From the NCBI RefSeq assembly GCF_029017545.1, contig NW_026555337.1:34008221-34072220 (forward strand): 64,000 nt of DNA, given 5' to 3'. Under the pieces are notes generated by a model that worked only from the letters and a program-made list of their open reading frames with translations, had not been told where the DNA came from and did not search any database. How positions within the stretch are numbered: the first letter of the stretch is position 1; every line of letters begins with the position of its first letter. This DNA is from Prosopis cineraria (taxonomy: Eukaryota > Streptophyta > Magnoliopsida > Fabales > Fabaceae). Shown here piece after piece: positions 58,560 to 64,000 of the stretch. The position numbers and the translations under genes were made by a program.

Positions 58560-60062
58560 CTCTATGCGTCCCCAGGTGCAATGGCCATCCGTTACTGTAT
58601 GGTTGTCGCATAGGAATATTCTTTACAAAGGAATGGAAAAACTAAAGAGAAATGAGAATGGAATAATAACTTACGAACATTCAACCCAAAACAAAAAAAA
58701 AAAAAGAATAAATGGTCCAAGTGTTCTTAAAGAAGAATTGACAGTTTTTCGAGTATTCTATATCTATATCTTTGTTTGTGTGGAATAGGACGTTGTTTTA
58801 ATGTGATCTTTCTCTGTGTGATATAGAAGTTATTGTTTTAAGGTTTAATGATTCATTTCTCGGGAAATTAGATTCACTCATTGGGCGCATGCACTTTCAA
58901 CAAGCTAACTTATTCCCATATCATATCAAGCAATCCCTGTTATTTCCACATGGTAGTGGACTAACTTGAGATTGAGGAAGGCTGTTTTTTTTTTTTTTTT
59001 ACTAAATGTAATTAAATTATGATTAATTTGTAGTTTTCAATGAGGTGTAGTTTCATATATATATATATATATATTAGGAGTCGTTCTCAATAAAAAATTT
59101 AAGAACTAAGTTATAAATATCAATTTAAATAACTGTAAATTTAAGAATTTCACTTACAAATAAAATATTTAAGTTCCTAATTTATGTCTCAGGTCTAACA
59201 TTGTAGTTGATATTTTTATTTGTAACTGTTTAAATGGATATTTACAACTCCTTTTTCATAAATTTTTTTCAAAACCTTAAATGTCATTAATTTGATTTTC
59301 AAGACTTTATTATTGTTCTCCTTTGAATAAACATTGCACAATTTATATTCTCAACTTTGCTCCTTTTTGCCAACTACTTTTTCTTTCCAAACTTTGTCTA
59401 TCTAGATCTAGATCCTATGAGTGTCTCAAATTTTCTCATACAGTGAGAATCCACACTACAGTCATAAAAATCAATGCTTGAAAATTTATATTACTTGACT
59501 AGAAATAAATGAAACACTGATTTAAATGATAGTTTCATGAGAATATATTTCAATGATTTCTCAGCAATTATATATAAATCATGGGATTGAAGTATAGGGA
59601 ATAGGTGAATAGCATAACAAAATATGGCACGCTGATTTGGCTCCCTATATTTTTTTGTCAATATTTCTAGTAACCATTTGATTGAATCAACAATTCATAT
59701 AACATCGCGTGAATACTCTTCAATGAGAAGATTTGGGACAAGCATCCAATCTATAATTGCACTTGGCCAATTTTACTTCACAATAACCCTCTTCAGCTCT
59801 TCGCAAACCCAAACTCCGGGATTAGCGTGAACAAATCTTTCAATTTCCTACAACCAAATCTTTGATGGGACCCGTCTTTCTGTGGCATTAGCGGTTGTTA
59901 AGAAATTGTCACATCTTACCGAAACAACGCGGAAGTTGACTTCATATAGTAAATAATACTCGGAATTATAAATTGAAACACAAGTTATCCTAAACTTGCA
60001 TCTCGCTTTAACTAAACAACCCCATACATTCTTCTTCACTCGGAGCATAATTATTAAGAAAA
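58560..60062 (+). repeat. Duplicated unit U3, with uninterrupted leader
   Basis: Third copy of the unit at 9340: GCAATGGCCATCCGTTACTG, CATAGGAATATTCTTTACAA, GTGTTCTTAAAGAAGAATTG and the later TTCTCAACTTTGCTC. Around 59795-59870 lies the degraded counterpart of the ankyrin fragment in U1. The leader GAAACAACGCGGAAGTTGAC through CACAAGTTATCCTAAACTTG and CATCTCGC is the empty site for CACTA-2. Confidence 0.78.
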
Positions 60063-60218
60063 ATGAGTCATCCTTCTCGACAAGAGACGGAGCTGATGAT
60101 CATCATAGAGACTGCTAAAATTGGAGTTCTCTACGAAGCATCATGCAAAGACTGTGTTCCAACCTTGAATTCCCTGTTGCAGGAACATCCAAGAATGTTG
60201 CAAAAAATTAGCTCGTAG
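60063..60218 (+). pseudogene. Ankyrin/PGG family first exon in U3
   Basis: MSHPSRQETELMIIIETAKI followed by GVLYEASCKDCVPTLNSLLQ and EHPRMLQKISS, then TAG at 60216. Copy C reads KISSQTTFIETPLHIS at this point, so the stop is a CAG/CAA-to-TAG change and the sequence TIFI follows for a few residues only. About 15 residues of the N-terminus (AHHHEEDKM) are missing relative to copy C. No further ankyrin sequence follows: the homology ends within 30 bp in AT-rich DNA and an LTR-like segment. A truncated, dead family member. Confidence 0.75.
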
Positions 60219-60282
60219 ACTATCTTTATTTTTTTTTATCTTAGATTTATTTATTATTTCAAATAAAATAAGAATATAGATT

Positions 60283-60521
60283 TGTTAGATATGTTATCTT
60301 TTGATTTTAGATAGATTATGATTTGAATTTGAATTAAATTTAAGTTTATTATTTTATTATTTCTAAAGCTTTATAAATAGAGTTAAATTTTTTTATTTAT
60401 ATTCAACTATTGATTGTTATTGAATATATGGTTCCAAGAATTTCAGTCTCCCCCCTCTCCTTTTTTCGCTCTCCCTCCTCTTTCTTTCTCTCTCTTCTCC
60501 TTTTTCGTCTACTGTTTTACA
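60283..60521 (+). mobile_element. Short LTR-like segment (Copia-like), tentative
   Basis: Starts TGTTAGATATGTT and ends CTACTGTTTTACA. Contains a TATA-like TTTATAAATAGAG at 60371 and a pyrimidine-rich end typical of Copia LTRs. It is followed by TCAATTGGCACCGAAG, which resembles a primer binding region. No second LTR, internal genes or 5 bp duplication were found. It lies where the ankyrin homology of U3 ends. Confidence 0.35.
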
Positions 60522-61873
60522 TCAATTGGCACCGAAGTTAGGTTCTACCTCCCTTTCCTGTGTTGCTTTTCTTTGAAGCTATCTATAAGCGAACGATTTG
60601 ATATTATAATAAATAATACATCGATTGCCGATAACAAATGTTAATTGGGTTATATATAAATATTTTTTTGACCAATTGGGTAATATAATGACGAGCCTTC
60701 GCTTTCTGGGATGTATACTTTGCACTTGAATTGGTCAAGTGCAGACACAGGAAATCGGCCCGTAAGAAAAAGACCATCGATCTTATTGCAGCGTATGGTT
60801 TTGAGCAATCAAACCATGTTAAATTACCTTGAAATAGTCACACCAATAGAGAGAGCGGGGTACTATATTAAAATTTGGTTTTCATTCTGGTACTGTGTGG
60901 CATGTATGGAAAAGAAAAAATATCCGTAAATTACATTTTATCATAATCGATATAAAATAAAAAATAATTCATATTACTCCGGTTTTAAAATATTAGTCAT
61001 TTTTCTTTCTGCAAAATACCCTCAACCAGTCAAATTCACGGAAATTGATAATTTTTAATTCAGTCGAAGTACAATAAAAAAAAAAAATACGTTCTATTCC
61101 ATTGTGTAACGGTACTATAACCAAACAGAACTAATGCCCTGAGTGTTTTCATTGTGCAATTTGAAAACTCAAATCATGGGTGGGATTGGAGTTTGCCTGA
61201 AATAACATGCTTCTCAACTAAATTTCACTGCTCCGACTTGCGAGCGAATTGATCGTTTCTGGTTCAGAGCCAAAAAAATTGTTCTTGGACCTTTCATTTA
61301 CTTTCATTTGGAATTAATTCATCCAAGAACCAGTAAAGATTAGTCCAATTGATATAGAGTTGACTCATAATTCATAAGGCCATGGGATCAAATATCATTG
61401 CTCATGCAAAGACCTTGTTGGCGGATTATAATATTTTAGTAAGCACTCTTAGAATCTAGAAACATATCGTGGCCCTCTGACGAGCTCCAGAAACCAACTC
61501 ATCTAAACTACTTTATGTAGGGATCGAGTAGATGAAACTTAGGATCTCATAACACCAAAACTCATGACTCATCATACCAGACATGGAGATTGCGTCCTAT
61601 TATTTTTATTCTTTAAATGACAGAAAAAGAATGTTGAATAAATTTATTCCCACAGAAAATTACTTTCCAGAAGTAAACAATTTACATGTATTTTCATTAT
61701 GTAACTGAAACAACGACGAAGTTAGATTCCATATATATACATATTGAAAAATACATGTTGGAAAAAAACCAACAAGAGGTCAGAGATCGACTGCGACTGT
61801 AAATTGGAGAATGAGTTATTCTTAACTTGCAACACACACAAAAATATAGTCTCCATTACTGGGTGCAAAGCAA
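60522..61873. other. Region upstream of copy C, no separate gene
   Basis: Mostly unique AT-rich sequence. From about 61695 (GTAACTGAAACAACGACGAAG) to 61840 it resembles the leader shared by U1 and U3 (GAAACAACGC..., ...TTATTCTTAACTTGCA), so copy C retains its family-specific 5' leader. The frame at 60711-60929 is not recognised. Confidence 0.5.
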
Positions 61874-63752
61874 ATGAGAATTTCTAATTTCCCGCAAGAG
61901 ATGGAATTGATAAACATAGAAACTGCTCATCATCATGAAGAAGATAAAATGAGAATTCTATATGAGGCATCATACAAAGGCTACGAATTCATGTTGAAGT
62001 CACTATTGCAGGATGACCCAGGAATGTTATACAAAATTAGTTCGCAAACTACTTTTATTGAAACTCCTCTGCATATATCAGCTTCCCATGGCCACCTTGA
62101 ATTTACCAAAACCCTTCCTTCTCGCAAACCAAAACTAGCTCGAGTTGAACTCCTTCCGAAGCACGCCTCTCCACTTAGCTTCTGCAGAAGGCCACATCGA
62201 CGTTGTGAAGTAGTTGTTGCTGTGTTGTGACGAGGCATGCTTGGTTCGTGACCAAGAAGGCAGAATTCCCTTGCACTAGCTGTTATGAGAGGTAGATTAG
62301 AGGTTGTGACACAGCTTATTAGAACAAAGCCAGAGTCTTTGAGGATCTTTGACAGTAAAGGGGAGACTATTTTCCACTTGTGTGTGACGTACAACCACTT
62401 GGAGATCCTGAAATCTTTGATAGATCAATTTGTTATTGATGACACCTACTAAAGAGAGAGACTTGGAGGCAAAGAACACTATTCTCCATTTGGCTGTCAT
62501 GTTGAAGCAAGTTGAGGTACTTCTGATGACTTATTTTTATGATTCTGCATTATATTAATTAGCTTGAGTTTGAGATATCTAACTAGACTCAAACAAAGTC
62601 TGCACTATTAAAGATATAAGCATCTATTATCACAATGATAAGATTATTTATGGCAAAAGGACAAAAATGTTGCAATTTGATGAAAAAAGGATCATGACAT
62701 ATTTTTAAGGACCCACGATCTATTATTCTAGTATTAGCGTTTATATCTCAATCTTTTATCTATACGGTTATACGTCAAAAGCATTAAAGCATTAAAAACA
62801 TTAACATGTTATGTTTATTGTTTAGATTGTAAGGCACCTCATGTCAATTCCTGAAATAAGAGAAGCATCAAACTTGAAGAACAGCATGGGTTATACTGCC
62901 CACGAGATTGTTCAATTTATTCCACAAGACTCCTGGAGACTTGAAATACAAGTCATATTGATGAACTATAGAATCAAAAGTAGTGAGAAGAAAAAGATGA
63001 AAACTTCTGAAGTGCCAACAGTTACTAATGTTGTAGGCCTAGAAATGATGAAACCTCAAAAGAAGTGTTAGAAAATTATTTATCTAAAGCATATGGGGAA
63101 GTGGTTTAAGTATAGCGGTGACTGGTTAGAAGACATGAGGGGGAATTTAAGTCTTGTGGCTACTGTCATCTCAACCATCACATTTCAAGCAGTATATAAC
63201 CCTCCAGGAAGCATCATTCAACAAGGTATCTTTGTCAGTTCCAACAACATGCCAATCACGACCACAATTTTATTTCTTTTAATAAGGAATTAGGACCCCT
63301 TGGCTACTTGCGATTCATCAATTATGATGGGAACGATAACGTTGTTCGATATGCATGTCCTGGGGAAGCTATGCTTGCTTCGCTTTTTTCCAAATGACTA
63401 ACGCAACTTCATAGTGTGCAATACCATCTCTTTTGTTGCTTCTCTCTGCATTCTCCTTATGCTAGTAAGTACAGTTCCTCTAAAAAATAAAGTGATCATA
63501 TGGATGTTATCAATAGCCATGTGCGCTGCTCTCACATTCCTAGCACTTGGCTATTTTGTTGCCCTCTTCTTGATCTCCCCAAGCAATTCTCCAGATACAT
63601 CAACTGATTTAGCATTTAGAATAGCCAAGTAGACTTGGATTGGATTGCTTGTACTCATTGGTCTATACGTTATAATCCGCTTCATTATCTGGTTAGTAAA
63701 GAAAATTAAGCATCAGAATAAAGGAGTAGAAATAGAAACGGCTGTGGCTTGA
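61874..63752 (+). pseudogene. Ankyrin-repeat/PGG membrane protein, copy C (most complete)
   Basis: Start MRISNFPQEMELINIETAHH. Exon 1 (61874-62515): YEASYKGYEFMLKSLLQDDP, first ankyrin repeat TFIETPLHISASHGHLEFTK, then frameshift near 62150; STPLHLASAEGHIDVVK and GRIPLALAVMRGRLEVVTQL can be read in shifted frames, then KGETIFHLCVTYNHLEILKS and NTILHLAVMLKQVE. Intron 62516-62825 (GT...TAG). Exon 2: IVRHLMSIPEIREASNLKNS with GYTAHEIVQFIPQDSWRLEI, a linker, a TAG at 63069, the PGG domain GDWLEDMRGNLSLVATVIST with NPPGS at 63200, a frameshift near 63285, and membrane segments NTISFVASLCILLMLVS, IIWMLSIAMCAALTFLALGY and WIGLLVLIGLYVIIRFIIWL; TGA at 63752. At least four lesions. Relatives such as ITN1- and BDA1-type proteins act in stress and defence signalling; that is family knowledge. 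Confidence 0.85.
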
Positions 63753-64000
63753 CATGATCTCACTCAATGTCTGTGTTCTTGCCTTCTTGGGTTATGTTGA
63801 TGACAAACGTCAATTACTTGGTTTCTTGAAGAACACTGTTGGTGGTCCGTATTTGCATTGTGTGTGATGAGTGTGATTGTGGGAATTTTATATATGGTTA
63901 TCTATATACAGTAGCGATGGAAAAAGCATCTAGTTGATTCTGAAGGAAAAGGGTGCGACACGAATAATGAACTATAGGAATGGTCAAGTTTTAATCCCAA
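63753..64000 (+). other. 3' flank of copy C
   Basis: Downstream sequence without another gene; it may include the 3' untranslated region. Confidence 0.4.

Noticed and set aside
61361..61440. Second SINE-like pol III promoter (GGGATCAAATAT box)
   Set aside because: Only a weak B-box match and an unconvincing A box.

Overview
The window is AT-rich plant nuclear DNA, most likely from a dicot. It has plant-type introns, CACTA (En/Spm) transposons with tnp2-type transposases, LTR retrotransposons, a Stowaway-like MITE, and a dispersed family of ankyrin-repeat/PGG membrane protein genes. I cannot name the species. I found no rRNA, tRNA gene, CRISPR array or bacterial-type operon. Every protein-coding locus I could recognise is broken by stops, frameshifts, truncation or insertion.

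Layout. 1-5350: right-hand part of a degraded CACTA element (CACTA-1, +). 5351-9340: intergenic DNA with an unidentified fragment and a Stowaway-like MITE. 9340-10905: first copy (U1) of a duplicated unit that forms the upstream region of an ankyrin gene. 10906-19072: CACTA-2 (-), inserted in the leader of that gene with a TTG target duplication. 19151-19285: the displaced ankyrin first exon. 19600-20640: second copy (U2). 22495-22905: C-terminal end of an ankyrin/PGG gene (copy A, -), cut off by the left terminus of CACTA-4 at 22906.

22906 to about 51634 is a three-level nest. CACTA-4 (+, about 8.0 kb when reassembled) contains a non-autonomous LTR retrotransposon (29629-38154, GTGAT duplication) and a separate 3.2 kb LTR-like unit (39184-51344, GTTAT duplication). 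That unit in turn contains CACTA-3 (40806-49723, GGA duplication). The right end of CACTA-4 abuts a second ankyrin/PGG pseudogene (copy B, -, 51636-53134). 53135-58560: intergenic DNA with a putative TIR element, a SINE-like head and an inverted relative of the 3.2 kb LTR unit. 58560-60218: third copy (U3) with an ankyrin first exon. 61874-63752: the most complete ankyrin/PGG locus (copy C, +), also a pseudogene.

How the parts relate. All four CACTA elements carry two genes: a tnp2-type transposase with DUF4218/DUF4216-like parts, and a Ptta/En/Spm-type protein joined to a C48 (Ulp1-like) cysteine protease domain. Their termini carry dense inverted subterminal repeats. CACTA-2 and CACTA-3 are close relatives in opposite orientation, and CACTA-3 keeps both ends intact although its genes are broken. 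The ankyrin family is the recurrent host target. I found no convincing undescribed biological system; the strongest material is the insertion stratigraphy, which is supported by exact target-site duplications.
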